Shown: in pieces, positions 34,806-43,658 of the stretch | Layout: each line of letters opens with the position of its first letter | Numbering within the stretch: position 1 is the stretch's first letter | Origin: Chitinophagales bacterium 65-1 | GTDB taxonomy: Bacteria; Bacteroidota; Bacteroidia; Chitinophagales; Chitinophagaceae | Length of the DNA stretch: 64,000 nucleotides | NCBI GenBank assembly: GCA_002050465.1 | Contig: MWYX01000064.1 | Span: 1 to 64,000 of the forward strand | Reading direction: 5' to 3' | Program-made: the position numbers and the translations under genes | The notes under the pieces: generated by a model | Databases searched by the model: none | What the model was told of the DNA's origin: nothing | Seen by the model: only the letters and a program-made list of their open reading frames with translations

Positions 34806-35564
34806 TTACATACTTTGTTTAGATTTCATCTCCGGAAATTTCATTTCAAGGTTTTTTAATGTATCGTACAACTTACTTGCTATTAAGTGCTCCTTGTACC
34901 AGTTTTGATCACTGGGTATAATAGTCCATGGAGGTTGATTGCAATTGGCAAAAGCATCTTCATACATTTTCTTATACTCACCCCATAATTCTCTTTCTTT
35001 ATAATCATTCTCATTGTATTTCCACATTTTTGCCGGATTGGTTTTCCTTTCTTCCAGCCTTTCAAGCTGTTCTTCATGTGAAATATGTAAATAAAATTTA
35101 AGAATGTGTGTATGGTTATGTTGCGTTAACAATTCTTCCCAATCGTTGATTGCCTTCATCCTTTTTTTAGCGGTTTCGTCATCACACCATTTACGTACAC
35201 GGGTTATTAAAATATCCTCGTAATGGCTTCGGTTAAAAATCTGTATCATTCCTTTTGCAGGAGCATGGTGGTGAATCCTCCACAAAAAATCATGACTTAA
35301 TTCCTCATCTGTGGGAGCTTTGTAGCTTTTTACGGTGACACCCTGCGGATTTAGGTGGCCAAAAATATTTCTTATTACGCCATCCTTTCCGCTGGCATCC
35401 ATTCCTTGTAAAATAACCAAAAGGGAGTGCTTGTTTTCTGCATATAAAAGATTTTGCAACTCATTTATCTCTTCAAGAATCTTAATTGTTTTTTCTTTTG
35501 TTGTTTTCTTATCCAGATCTTTCTCTGCTTTGGTGCTTATTTTATCAAGATAAATATCTACCAT
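34806..35564 (-). CDS. Polyphosphate kinase 2 family protein
   Basis: 252 residues. The P-loop LQGMDASGKDGVIRNIF is at about 50-66. HHAPAKGMIQIFNRSHYEDI and the lid residues (RVRKWCDDE) follow, and WKYNENDYKERELWGEYKKMYED is typical of PPK2 class proteins. These phosphorylate nucleosides or nucleotides with polyphosphate. It is a single-domain form of the usual length. Whether it prefers AMP, ADP or GDP cannot be told by eye. Confidence 0.93.
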   Translation of the reverse strand: MVDIYLDKISTKAEKDLDKKTTKEKTIKILEEINELQNLLYAENKHSLLVILQGMDASGKDGVIRNIFGHLNPQGVTVKSYKAPTDEELSHDFLWRIHHHAPAKGMIQIFNRSHYEDILITRVRKWCDDETAKKRMKAINDWEELLTQHNHTHILKFYLHISHEEQLERLEERKTNPAKMWKYNENDYKERELWGEYKKMYEDAFANCNQPPWTIIPSDQNWYKEHLIASKLYDTLKNLEMKFPEMKSKQSM

Positions 35565-35684
35565 GCGGTTTGGGTTTAAAAGGTTCCATAAGTTTCAAGA
35601 GTTTTCAAAAGTTAATTAAATATCCAATAAAAGTAATATAAAAGATTTATGTGGGAGTGGGTGTAGATAAACTTCCTAAACTTA

Positions 35685-36575
35685 TTAAGCTTTTGAAACA
35701 TCTAACTCCCTTCTAAGCTGCTTTGCTGTTTTTGTACTTCCATCATGACTCCAGCCGGGAGGCATCACTAAATATTTTATTTTGGTTAAGAGAGAGGTAG
35801 CTTTTTTCAAATCCTGCCCCATATCTTTCCATTCATGAAAAATAATTTTGGCAGGATGGTATGGATTATTAAGTGGTTTTGAAAGTCCGTACTTAATGGG
35901 GTCTTCTCTTACTTCCTCCTGAAAAGTTCCAAATAAGCGATCCCATATTATCAGAACCATTCCCATGTTTTTATCAAGGTACCGGATATTACTTGCATGA
36001 TGTACACGGTGGTGGGATGGACTTACAAATATTGCTTCGAACCATCCGGGCATTTTATTAATATACTTTGTATGTACTAATATGCCATAAATCTGCGTAA
36101 GCGAATACATAAATACAATATCTACGGGCTTAAAACCTAAAAGCGCCAATGGTATAAAATATATAAACCGATACATAGGCTGTAATACTGAAGAGCGGAA
36201 GCCTGTAGTTAAATTGAATTCTTCTGAAGAGTGATGAGTTACATGAACAGCCCAAAAAAGCCTGCAATAATGGTCAACCCTATGTTCAATATAAAACAGC
36301 AGATCTTCAAGTATAAATAGCAATCCCCAGTATATAACAGGATTAAAAGAAAGATCAACAAAACTAAAATTGAAAAACCAAAGCAGGATCACCAGATACA
36401 CAGCCCTGAATAAAAGATCAATACCTCCATTTACCACACAGAGGTAAACATTCATTAAACTATCCTTTAGCTTATAATATTTTTTTAAGTGAATATGGCT
36501 AAGCAATATTTCAACTCCTATTATTAAAAAATACAGTGGGGTAGAGATTAATATTAGAAATTGTTCTTTCAGCAT
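35685..36575 (-). CDS. Fatty acid hydroxylase/sterol desaturase-superfamily membrane protein
   Basis: 296 residues with about five hydrophobic segments. The di-iron histidine boxes are all present: EHRVDHYCRLFWAVHVTHHS (HxxxH…HxxHH) and SPSHHRVHHASN (HxxHH). Members add hydroxyls or double bonds to lipids in the membrane. The substrate here is unknown. The stop is near, but not coupled to, frr (9 bp between frr end and this start). Confidence 0.88.
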   Translation of the reverse strand: MLKEQFLILISTPLYFLIIGVEILLSHIHLKKYYKLKDSLMNVYLCVVNGGIDLLFRAVYLVILLWFFNFSFVDLSFNPVIYWGLLFILEDLLFYIEHRVDHYCRLFWAVHVTHHSSEEFNLTTGFRSSVLQPMYRFIYFIPLALLGFKPVDIVFMYSLTQIYGILVHTKYINKMPGWFEAIFVSPSHHRVHHASNIRYLDKNMGMVLIIWDRLFGTFQEEVREDPIKYGLSKPLNNPYHPAKIIFHEWKDMGQDLKKATSLLTKIKYLVMPPGWSHDGSTKTAKQLRRELDVSKA

Positions 36576-36584
36576 ACATTAAGT

Positions 36585-37148
36585 TTATACTGACATTATC
36601 TCTTTTTCTTTAGCTGTTAAATGTTTTTCCACCAGAGATATAAATTTATCTGTGATTTCCTGTATCTCTGTTTCAGCATCCTGTGACTCGTCTTCACTAA
36701 GCCCTTCTTTCTCCAGCTTTTTAATTTGTTCAATGGCTTCACGACGAATACTTCGCACCGCAACTTTCGCCTTTTCGCCTTCTGCATTACTGCGTTTTAC
36801 CATTTCCCTTCGTCTTTCTTCAGTTAAAGGAGGTAAAAAAAGACGGATAATATTTCCATCATTTTGAGGATTGATACCAATATTGGCTGCTATAATTGCT
36901 CTTTCAATAGGTTGAAGCATATTTTTTTCCCAGGGCTGAATAGAAATTGTTCTTGCATCCATAGCACTTATATTTCCCACCTGGTTTATAGGGGTGGTAT
37001 TACCATAGTAATCCACAAAAATACCATCAAGCATAGTTGGATTTGCTTTACCTGCCCGAATTTTAACCAACTCTGCCTCCAGATGGTTAATTGCCTTCGT
37101 CATAGATTCTTTACCCTCTTCTAATATAAATGAAAGATCGTCTGTCAT
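36585..37148 (-). CDS. frr: Ribosome recycling factor
   Basis: 187 residues from ATG 37146-37148 (MTDDLSFILEEGKES); an upstream in-frame start at 37184 adds unrelated residues. Splits ribosomes after termination together with EF-G. ELVKIRAGKANPTMLDGIFVDYYG and NIGINPQNDGNIIRLFLPPLTEERR are diagnostic. Its usual partner pyrH is not adjacent. Confidence 0.97.
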   Translation of the reverse strand: MTDDLSFILEEGKESMTKAINHLEAELVKIRAGKANPTMLDGIFVDYYGNTTPINQVGNISAMDARTISIQPWEKNMLQPIERAIIAANIGINPQNDGNIIRLFLPPLTEERRREMVKRSNAEGEKAKVAVRSIRREAIEQIKKLEKEGLSEDESQDAETEIQEITDKFISLVEKHLTAKEKEIMSV

Positions 37149-37254
37149 ATATTTAAATAAATAAGCGAAATAATGAATAACCACCCGATTACATACAAAG
37201 TTGTAAACGGTTACAAATTTAATACAAAGAGGCTGATAAAGTTAAACCAATAGC

Positions 37255-38382
37255 TTAGTTCTGTTCAACAGGTTCGTTTGCAACCGCAAGAATTTTATGA
37301 GATTTAAGAATGCCGGCTTCATGTTCCCTTACTTCTGTAGCAGCAAATTTTGATCTGGGTCGGCTATAATAAATGATTGATACTAATATTAGGGCAGTAG
37401 CACCTAATGCAGCAATCACTATTGTGGTTCCCTGTGCCCTCAGAATATATGCCAGGCCAATGAAAATAATATTGGTAGTAACGCAAATTAGTGTAATCAT
37501 TTTTTGGGAGAGGCCAAAGTCGAGTAAAAAATGGTGAATATGATTTCTATCGGGGCTAAAGGGTGAGCGTCTTTTGAAAATACGTAAACTAAATACTCTA
37601 AGTGTATCAATTAAAGGAATTATTAAAATGGCAAAAGCAATAGCCGGAGCCGACAATAATGGTAAATTAGCCTCAGGATTAGAAGCTATCGTCATAAATT
37701 TAATTGCAAAGATTGAATTCAATAATCCAATTAATAAAGATCCTGTGTCACCCATAAATATTTTGGCTGGAGAAAAGTTATAAATAAGAAAAGCAATAAG
37801 GCTGCCTGCCAATGATAGTGCCATTACTGAATACATTAATTCACCCGTAATAAAAAAGTAAATACCAAATAAAACAGAGGTCAGTAATCCAAGACTGCCG
37901 GCTAAGCCATCTACCCCATCAATTAAATTAAAAGAGTTGGTAATAACTATAATAGTAAAAATGGTAAGTATATAACTGGCAATTTGTGGTATTTGATAGA
38001 GGTTTAAAAATCCATATAAATTGTCTATTCTAATACCACCAAATTTAATAATGATACCTGCTGCTATTAATTGCCCTATAAATTTTTTAGTAGCAGATAA
38101 AACCAGGATGTCGTCTTTAATGCCAAGGAAGAAAATAACCATGGCCGCTGCCAGGAAGTATTGCAATTCATTTGTAGTAGTATCAGGTACTCCCATCAAT
38201 GTGGCGATAATAAATCCGGCAAAAATACCAAGTCCGCCAAGGGTTGGAACTACTGATTTATGAACCTTGCGTTCATCCGGCTCATCAAATAACTTTTTAT
38301 CTTTTGCCACCTTAATTATAGGTGGAATGGCAAAAAAGGTGATAAGAAACGCTAATGCTGAACTTAGTAAAATATTATCCAT
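37255..38382 (-). CDS. MraY/WecA-family undecaprenyl-phosphate glycosyl-1-phosphate transferase
   Basis: 375 residues with about eleven hydrophobic segments. The catalytic Asp motifs FLGIKDDILVLSATKKFIGQ and NLIDGVDGLAGSLG and the MGDTGSLLIG loop place it in the WecA/TagO branch. RSPFSPDRNHIHH is the C-terminal His motif. It would start O-antigen-like or other polysaccharide chains by moving a sugar phosphate to undecaprenyl phosphate. The gene is transcribed alone. Confidence 0.92.
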   Translation of the reverse strand: MDNILLSSALAFLITFFAIPPIIKVAKDKKLFDEPDERKVHKSVVPTLGGLGIFAGFIIATLMGVPDTTTNELQYFLAAAMVIFFLGIKDDILVLSATKKFIGQLIAAGIIIKFGGIRIDNLYGFLNLYQIPQIASYILTIFTIIVITNSFNLIDGVDGLAGSLGLLTSVLFGIYFFITGELMYSVMALSLAGSLIAFLIYNFSPAKIFMGDTGSLLIGLLNSIFAIKFMTIASNPEANLPLLSAPAIAFAILIIPLIDTLRVFSLRIFKRRSPFSPDRNHIHHFLLDFGLSQKMITLICVTTNIIFIGLAYILRAQGTTIVIAALGATALILVSIIYYSRPRSKFAATEVREHEAGILKSHKILAVANEPVEQN

Positions 38383-38704
38383 GCCTCATTATTATAATAT
38401 GCAAATAAATTAAGTTTATATTGAAACCTTGCTGCATTAGACCCATCCTAAAGAGAATATGCTGCTTGCGTGTTTAGATTAACAATAAACTTGTATAGTG
38501 TTAAATACTATAACAAAAGTTGCATTAGTTATTAAAACTTTATATATACCGCCTTAAGTTCAATATACTTACTCTGTAAAAATAAACCAAGAATAACAAA
38601 AAAACGAATCTTACCATAATATTCAATTTATATGCCGAAAAAAATGAATTTGTCCTATTACAGCTTTTAATGTAGGTTCGCTTTCATATAAAAAAGTTTT
38701 TTAA
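38383..38704. other. Intergenic region, no gene seen
   Basis: 322 bp, very AT-rich, between divergent WecA-like and transketolase genes, so it should hold both promoters. A small inverted pair TATAGT/ACTATA occurs near 38497-38513. No confident promoter, hairpin or RNA was identified. Confidence 0.4.
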
Positions 38705-39538
38705 ATGAACGATCTAAAAGCAATAACCTCACAGGTAAGGAGAGACATTATAAGGATGGTATATGATGCACAAAGTGGCCATCCAGGAGGATCCTTAGGA
38801 TGTACTGAATTTTTTACTGCATTATATTTTGAAATAATGGATAGACAGACAGGCTTTGATATGGATGGCATAGGAGAGGATATTTTCTTTTTATCAAACG
38901 GACATATTTCTCCGGTATGGTATAGTACATTGGCAAGGGCAGGATACTTTCCTTTAGAAGAGCTCAAAACTTTTAGAAAAATAAACTCACGCCTGCAGGG
39001 GCATCCCACTACCCATGAGGGATTACCAGGTGTAAGGGTAGCATCGGGTTCCTTAGGACAGGGAATGAGTGTAGCGATAGGGGCTGCGTTGGCTAAAAAG
39101 CTAAATAATGACGACCACATCGTTTTTTCGTTGCATGGAGATGGCGAATTGGATGAAGGACAAAACTGGGAAGCAATCATGTTTGCGGCACATCATAAAG
39201 TAGATAACCTGATTGCTACCATAGACTGGAACGGTCAGCAAATTGACGGACCAACAAAAAAAGTGATGAACCTCGATAACCTCCATGCAAAATTTGAAGC
39301 ATTTAACTGGCACGTACTTGAAATGGATGGCAATGAAATGGATCAGGTTATTGCAGGGCTGAATAATGCTAAGTCATTTGTTGGAAAAGGTAAACCTATT
39401 GTAATTTTAATGAAGACAGAAATGGGTTATGGAATTGATTTTATGAAAGGCAATTTTGAATGGCATGGTGTTGCGCCAAATGATGAGCAGTTAAAAGTGG
39501 CTTATGCACAGTTGCCCGTTACATTAGGGGATTATTAA
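38705..39538 (+). CDS. Transketolase, N-terminal (TPP-binding) subunit
   Basis: 277 residues covering only the N-terminal half of transketolase. GSLGQGMSVAIGAALAKK, HGDGELDEGQNWEAIMFAAH (the thiamine-diphosphate GDG motif) and ATIDWNGQQIDGPT are intact. GHPGGSLGCTEFFTALYF is the N-terminal block. In split transketolases a C-terminal subunit gene usually follows at once; here the next gene is a lolC-like permease on the other strand. The partner must lie elsewhere if the enzyme works. Confidence 0.93.
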   Translation: MNDLKAITSQVRRDIIRMVYDAQSGHPGGSLGCTEFFTALYFEIMDRQTGFDMDGIGEDIFFLSNGHISPVWYSTLARAGYFPLEELKTFRKINSRLQGHPTTHEGLPGVRVASGSLGQGMSVAIGAALAKKLNNDDHIVFSLHGDGELDEGQNWEAIMFAAHHKVDNLIATIDWNGQQIDGPTKKVMNLDNLHAKFEAFNWHVLEMDGNEMDQVIAGLNNAKSFVGKGKPIVILMKTEMGYGIDFMKGNFEWHGVAPNDEQLKVAYAQLPVTLGDY

Positions 39539-39550
39539 AAATTTAATTTA

Positions 39551-39654
39551 ATGTGAAGGTCAATGGGGTCAATGAGTCATTGATCATTTTGTTCTAATTA
39601 CTAATTTCCATTAAGAGTTGCATATTTTCACATTGACTTACTGACTAATGACCA
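39551..39654. repeat. Interspersed TCAATG/CATTGA repeat
   Basis: ATGTGAAGGTCAATGGGGTC, AATGAGTCATTGA on the left, and CACATTGACTTACTGACTAA, TGACC on the right, form a loose inverted repeat around an AT-rich centre. Similar units (TCAATTGTCAATTG, AATGACTTAATGAC) are found inside ileS at 49981-50048. Confidence 0.5.
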
Positions 39655-39661
39655 AATAATA

Positions 39662-40882
39662 TTAACTCCTCAACTCAAAAGCTTGCCTCGCTGCTTTACG
39701 GGCAGGAAGCCATGCAGCAATAAAAGCAATAATCAATGCTGTGGATGCAACCAATAAAAAATCTGTAGCAATAAGTTTTACGGGAAAATAATCTATAAGA
39801 AAAGAATTGCCTGTAAGTTTTATCAACTTAAATTGTGATTGCAGAGCACAAATAATGGTTGCCAAACACAAGCCAATAGCTGCTCCCGTAACAGCCAATA
39901 TCAATCCCTCACTCAAAAATATTTTTAATATCAGGCTTTTATCAGCGCCTAATGACTGCAACACACTAATATCTTTTCTTTTTTCCAATACAAGCATAGT
40001 CAGAGCGCTTATCATATTGAATGCCGCGATAATGAGAATGAGTGTAAGTACCGCATAAATAGCCCACTTCTCCACTTTCATACTGGTGTACAAACTTGTA
40101 TTTTGCTGATACTTAGTTTGCACGGTATACTTACTTCCCAGCATTTTTTGTAAAGCGTTCGTTACATCATCTGTTTCTTTAGGGTGTGATAAGGCAATTT
40201 CAACAGCACTATATTCATTAGCGGCATAATTCATCTGATGCTTTATAAAATCAATATTGGTAATAACATATTTATTGTCAAAATCCTGCTGAATGGCAAA
40301 GCTGCCTGAGGGATATGCATTGCCTTCACTTAAAGATTCTGAAGGGTCGGAGGAAGCATACCCTATTTTTTTTGGCAGAAAAACAGTAAGTGGTGTTAAG
40401 CTTTTATCAGCCTGAACTCCCACAGCATATTCAATTCCGGCACCCAATATTAATTGCGGCTCATCAGCAGAGCCGGTTTCAAATACTCCATTAAGCATTT
40501 TTTGTGGTACACCTGAAACATTATTGTAATTATCATCTACTCCTTTCAAAAAAACAACAGTTTGCAAATCACCGTTCTGTAACAAGGCTTTTTCCTGTGC
40601 AACAAGTGAAATGTTCTTTACTTCTTTAAAATTTTTAATAGAATTAATTTGCTCTGCTGTTAGCAGAATGGTTTTTCCCCTGGAAGCAATTACCCTTACG
40701 TCGGTATAAAAATTAGAATAAAGTGAACGTACCAGGTCCTCAAAGCCATTAAACACACTTAAAACCAATACCTGGCACATGGTTGAAAATGCAATAACGC
40801 AAACAGTAACCCAGCTTATAATATTTATCGCATTGGTGCTTTTTTTTGCTTTAAAATATCTCCATGCAAATGTGAGGTACAA
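39662..40882 (-). CDS. FtsX-like permease, LolC/LolE type
   Basis: 406 residues. The N-terminal helix (INIISWVTVCVIAFSTMCQV) is followed by a MacB-like periplasmic domain. Three C-terminal helices follow, the first with LTLILIIAAFNMISALTMLVLEKRKDISVLQSLGA. The conserved KRKDI and SLGA identify lipoprotein-releasing permeases, which pull lipoproteins from the inner membrane. The ATPase gene is not adjacent. In many Bacteroidota this gene follows rbfA; here an accessory island (about 41-43.6 kb) lies between them. Confidence 0.87.
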   Translation of the reverse strand: MYLTFAWRYFKAKKSTNAINIISWVTVCVIAFSTMCQVLVLSVFNGFEDLVRSLYSNFYTDVRVIASRGKTILLTAEQINSIKNFKEVKNISLVAQEKALLQNGDLQTVVFLKGVDDNYNNVSGVPQKMLNGVFETGSADEPQLILGAGIEYAVGVQADKSLTPLTVFLPKKIGYASSDPSESLSEGNAYPSGSFAIQQDFDNKYVITNIDFIKHQMNYAANEYSAVEIALSHPKETDDVTNALQKMLGSKYTVQTKYQQNTSLYTSMKVEKWAIYAVLTLILIIAAFNMISALTMLVLEKRKDISVLQSLGADKSLILKIFLSEGLILAVTGAAIGLCLATIICALQSQFKLIKLTGNSFLIDYFPVKLIATDFLLVASTALIIAFIAAWLPARKAARQAFELRS

Positions 40883-41048
40883 AATGTTTTGTAATTAAAG
40901 TTTATAAATATCTGTAAAACTAATTATCTGTATCAATAAAATTTTACTAGTAATTCACAATCCCTTTAAGAAATATATTAGTAACAAAGCAAAAGTGCTA
41001 AAGATTTATCCAATGTATTAGATTTGGAACACTATTAACTAAATTAAA

Positions 41049-41891
41049 ATGGAAAAAAACAATAGAAAAGTTGATTCTAAAGAAGTAGGCCTTGAAATCG
41101 GATTGATTTTCTTCAAGCATTTTTTAAATACCGAATATCTGCATTATGGTTTTTTCGATGATGAGCTTCCGGCTGATATTGCCAATTTGGCGAAAGCTCA
41201 GCAGAATTATGCAGATTTTTTAATGTCTCATATTCCCACCGGTACAAAAACTATCCTGGACGTTGGTTGTGGATCAGGAAAATTTGCATTGGAATTAATT
41301 AAAAAAGGATATACAGTTGACTGCGTTTCTCCGGGCACTATTCTTACAAATCATGCCAGAGGTGTATTGGGAGATAAAGTGCAAATTTATCAGAGTAAAT
41401 TTGAAGATGTAAAAACTGATAACAAGTATGACTTAATTCTTTTCAGTGAAAGCTTTCAATATATTCCAATGGATAATTCTTTCACAAACGGATTGAATGC
41501 TTTAAATTCAGGCGGACATATTATGATATCTGATTTTTTTCAGATAGATGTGGAAGGAAAAAGCCCACTTGGCGGAGGACATAATTTTAAGGAATTTCAG
41601 GAAATAATTAAAAAATATCCGGTAAAGCTTATCAAAGAGCAAGACATCACTAAAGAAACTGCTCCTACTATAGATATAGTGAATGGTTTATACATGGAAG
41701 TATTATTTCCAATAACAAATCTTATTTCTCTTTTGGCAGAAGACCGGTTTCCCTTAGCAGTAAAGTTTATTAAGTGGAAATATAAAAAGAAATTAGAGAA
41801 GCTGCAGAATAAGCATTTTAAAGGTGAAAGAAATGCAATAAACTTTATAAAATATAAAACTTACAGATTCCATCTTTTTCAAAAAACGTAA
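41049..41891 (+). CDS. Class I SAM-dependent methyltransferase
   Basis: 280 residues. Motif I ILDVGCGSGKFALELIKKG begins at about residue 74. YDLILFSESFQYIP and GGHIMISDFF are the post-I regions. NTEYLHYGFFDDE ahead of motif I resembles methyltransferases acting on small molecules or lipids. The C-terminal third is basic. The substrate is unknown. The gene sits in the island between lolC and rbfA, beside an interrupted outer-membrane gene. Confidence 0.85.
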   Translation: MEKNNRKVDSKEVGLEIGLIFFKHFLNTEYLHYGFFDDELPADIANLAKAQQNYADFLMSHIPTGTKTILDVGCGSGKFALELIKKGYTVDCVSPGTILTNHARGVLGDKVQIYQSKFEDVKTDNKYDLILFSESFQYIPMDNSFTNGLNALNSGGHIMISDFFQIDVEGKSPLGGGHNFKEFQEIIKKYPVKLIKEQDITKETAPTIDIVNGLYMEVLFPITNLISLLAEDRFPLAVKFIKWKYKKKLEKLQNKHFKGERNAINFIKYKTYRFHLFQKT

Positions 41892-41968
41892 TTAGTGTTA
41901 TTTGGGTATTTAGATGATTTCTCACTAAGGCTGCCTGCATAAGGAACAACAAAAGAAGGGAAGTATAA

Positions 41969-42313
41969 CCGGGTCCCTTTAACAACATATATTTATCAAT
42001 AACAGATTTTAGAATAACACATACAAATATTTTTTACCAGGTTTATTATGAAAGAAGTTTATTAAAAAAAATACCAGCGTTTAAATGCCAATTAGGTCTG
42101 TTCTATTTAAGAATGAATCAGCAGGAAATAGGATTAGAGAATTTTTCCAACACTATAGTTTTGGATGAAAGAAACTTCAAAAACAGTAAGCTTGAAGAAG
42201 GTGTTACTTTTTTGGGCATTCATTATTCAAAAAAAATTGATACAAAATTTGAGTTGGGAATTAAAAGCAGAGTTTACTACTTAGTTTCAACAGGTACATT
42301 TGAAGCAATACCA
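41969..42313 (+). pseudogene. Outer-membrane beta-barrel protein remnant, interrupted by insertion
   Basis: From 41969 to 42313 a stop-free frame reads ITDFRITHTNIFYQVYYER and FSNTIVLDERNFKNS, then KFELGIKSRVYYLVSTGTFE and AIP. This looks like the last strands of an outer-membrane barrel. No proper N-terminus or signal peptide is seen; a stop lies just upstream, and another frame carries similar-looking residues, so a frameshift is likely. The frame is broken at 42314 by an inserted element. Its last residues (PTLTYNF, stop) appear in frame at 43576-43599, beyond the element. The in-frame ORF that runs on into the element is not a gene. Confidence 0.65.
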
Positions 42314-43575
42314 TGTTGGGCGTATGTGCTGTCCTTACTTATCTACTTTGTTATTGTATGGAATATAATTTTGCCATCGCCATGGTATACAAGTATTGCC
42401 TATTATAGTTTCTATAAGTTCCTGAAATATTTTTTCTCCATTTTCGCTATTTATCATGATTATAATCGATGTGCCCTTGTCAATAAAATTGATATTATAA
42501 TTTTTCCAAGCGCCACCATTTCCTTCTTTAAAAAATGCTTTGCCATACTGACAATCCAGAAGCCCCCAACCCAGACCATAAGATAAATGAATGGCATCAT
42601 TTTCAGTGGTGGTTTCTTCTGTTATTGGTGGAAATTGTGTTTTTGAATGTATGGTAATTTGAGGCGAAAGCATCTCCTTATACATACTTTTTTTGATTCC
42701 TTTTTGTTGCATCACATTTTCAATAAACCTTGCATAATCGGCCATGGTAGTCACTAAAGAACCACCTGCAACAGGCTCTTTGCGTTTCTTTTTTGAATCT
42801 ATAGCACCATTATTCATATGTCCTACAGCTACATTGTCATCGCCAAACGAATCATGCCATATATAACCTGTTCTTGTCATTCTCAACGGTTTAAATATTT
42901 TCTCCTGAGCCAGTTCATCAATATTTTTTTGAGTGATTTCTTCAACTGCCAATTGCAGAAGTTTAAAACCTTCACCAGAGTAAGCATATTTTTCTCCGGG
43001 TGCAAAATAAATTTTAATAACACCCAATGAATCCATTTCGTCAGATTTAGGATTAAACCATCTTACATTTGGCAACCCACTTGTATGACTTAAACACATT
43101 CGTGGGGTTATTAGTTTCCATCTGTCGTCATTCTTTAAGTCTGAAAAATACTCATAATCGGGAATTGGTTTTTTCAGGTATTTATAAATTGGCTTGTCTA
43201 AATCAATAATTTTTTCCTCCACCAACTTCATAACCAAATACCCAAAAACAGCCTTGCTGAAGGAAGCTGCATATACAATTGTGGATGTGTTTAATAATGT
43301 GTTGTCAGGTTTATTTTTAAAACCATATGATTTAATAAAAACGGTTTTTTTATTATTCAGTATTGCTAAATTTAACCCCTGAACATTTGCGGCATCCATC
43401 AATCTTTTTACTGTTTTATCAATTTCAGCGGATGAAACTTCACTTCCATCAAGTCTTGTTACTTTTTTTGTTTGTCCATTGATGCTGCTAAATGATAGAA
43501 AAAGTGCAAATAATATTGTATACTTCATATTTTATGGTTTGTCTGTAACAGTGTTTAATAGCATTACGCCCAACA
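42314..43575. mobile_element. Inverted-repeat-bounded single-gene insertion (no transposase)
   Basis: The left end TGTTGGGCGTA (42314-42324) and right end TACGCCCAACA (43565-43575) are exact reverse complements. Between them is only the serine-hydrolase gene, whose stop is 11 bp inside the left repeat and whose start is 36 bp inside the right one. ACC occurs on both outer sides (42310-42312, 43575-43577) and may be a 3-bp target duplication. Removing the element joins GTFEAIP to PTLTYNF-stop in frame. No transposase or integrase is present, so any mobility would need outside enzymes. Confidence 0.7.
42335..43528 (-). CDS. Beta-lactamase-family (class C/DD-peptidase-like) serine hydrolase
   Basis: 397 residues with a signal peptide (MKYTILFALFLSFSSINGQT). 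The serine motif is AASFSKAVFG (SxxK). YAYSGEGF is the Y-x-[SN]-like motif and FFKEGNGGAWKN occupies the KTG/HxG site. Related proteins are esterases, D-aminopeptidases or penicillin-binding hydrolases. Resistance is not implied. It fills almost the whole of an inverted-repeat-bounded insertion, and its promoter would have to fit within the 36-47 bp before the start. Confidence 0.88.
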   Translation of the reverse strand: MKYTILFALFLSFSSINGQTKKVTRLDGSEVSSAEIDKTVKRLMDAANVQGLNLAILNNKKTVFIKSYGFKNKPDNTLLNTSTIVYAASFSKAVFGYLVMKLVEEKIIDLDKPIYKYLKKPIPDYEYFSDLKNDDRWKLITPRMCLSHTSGLPNVRWFNPKSDEMDSLGVIKIYFAPGEKYAYSGEGFKLLQLAVEEITQKNIDELAQEKIFKPLRMTRTGYIWHDSFGDDNVAVGHMNNGAIDSKKKRKEPVAGGSLVTTMADYARFIENVMQQKGIKKSMYKEMLSPQITIHSKTQFPPITEETTTENDAIHLSYGLGWGLLDCQYGKAFFKEGNGGAWKNYNINFIDKGTSIIIMINSENGEKIFQELIETIIGNTCIPWRWQNYIPYNNKVDK

Positions 43576-43599
43576 CCTACATTAACGTATAATTTTTAA
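43576..43599 (+). pseudogene. Last codons of the interrupted outer-membrane barrel gene
   Basis: Eight codons reading PTLTYNF then stop. Barrel proteins end on an aromatic residue, as here. It joins in frame to the 41969-42313 remnant when the inserted element is removed. It is too short to stand alone; the argument rests on the junction. Confidence 0.6.
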
Positions 43600-43627
43600 A
43601 TGGAGTTGATCCTTCAAGAAATACTTA

Positions 43628-43658
43628 TTATCCTAATCCCATAAATCATAGTTGAGAC
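43628..43658. repeat. Interspersed repeat, GGTTCAGACA family, diverged copy covering the rbfA stop
   Basis: TTATCCTAATCCCATAAATC followed by ATAGTTGAGAC. Matches copies at 54259 and 3964 with a few changes. The rbfA stop codon (43646-43648) and its last residues (KSQL) fall inside. Confidence 0.6.

Noticed and set aside
34372-34908. 178-residue plus-strand ORF
   Set aside because: Antisense to mscL and the end of the PPK2 gene, with no recognisable family; both real genes are certain.
42314-42586. Plus-strand ORF continuing from the barrel remnant (ending RPPTQTIR-like)
   Set aside because: It runs antisense to the serine hydrolase and has no family features after residue 67. The continuation is an accident of the inserted element.
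42335-43528. Antibiotic resistance gene
   Set aside because: The beta-lactamase fold is shared by esterases and peptidases and the third motif is not the KTG of true beta-lactamases, so resistance is not supported.
42314-43575. Integron gene cassette with attC site
   Set aside because: The ends fit GTTRRRY/RYYYAAC core boxes, but there is no long imperfect palindrome between them and the broken gene begins at once beyond the ends. An ordinary attC site is therefore absent; the element is described only as inverted-repeat-bounded.
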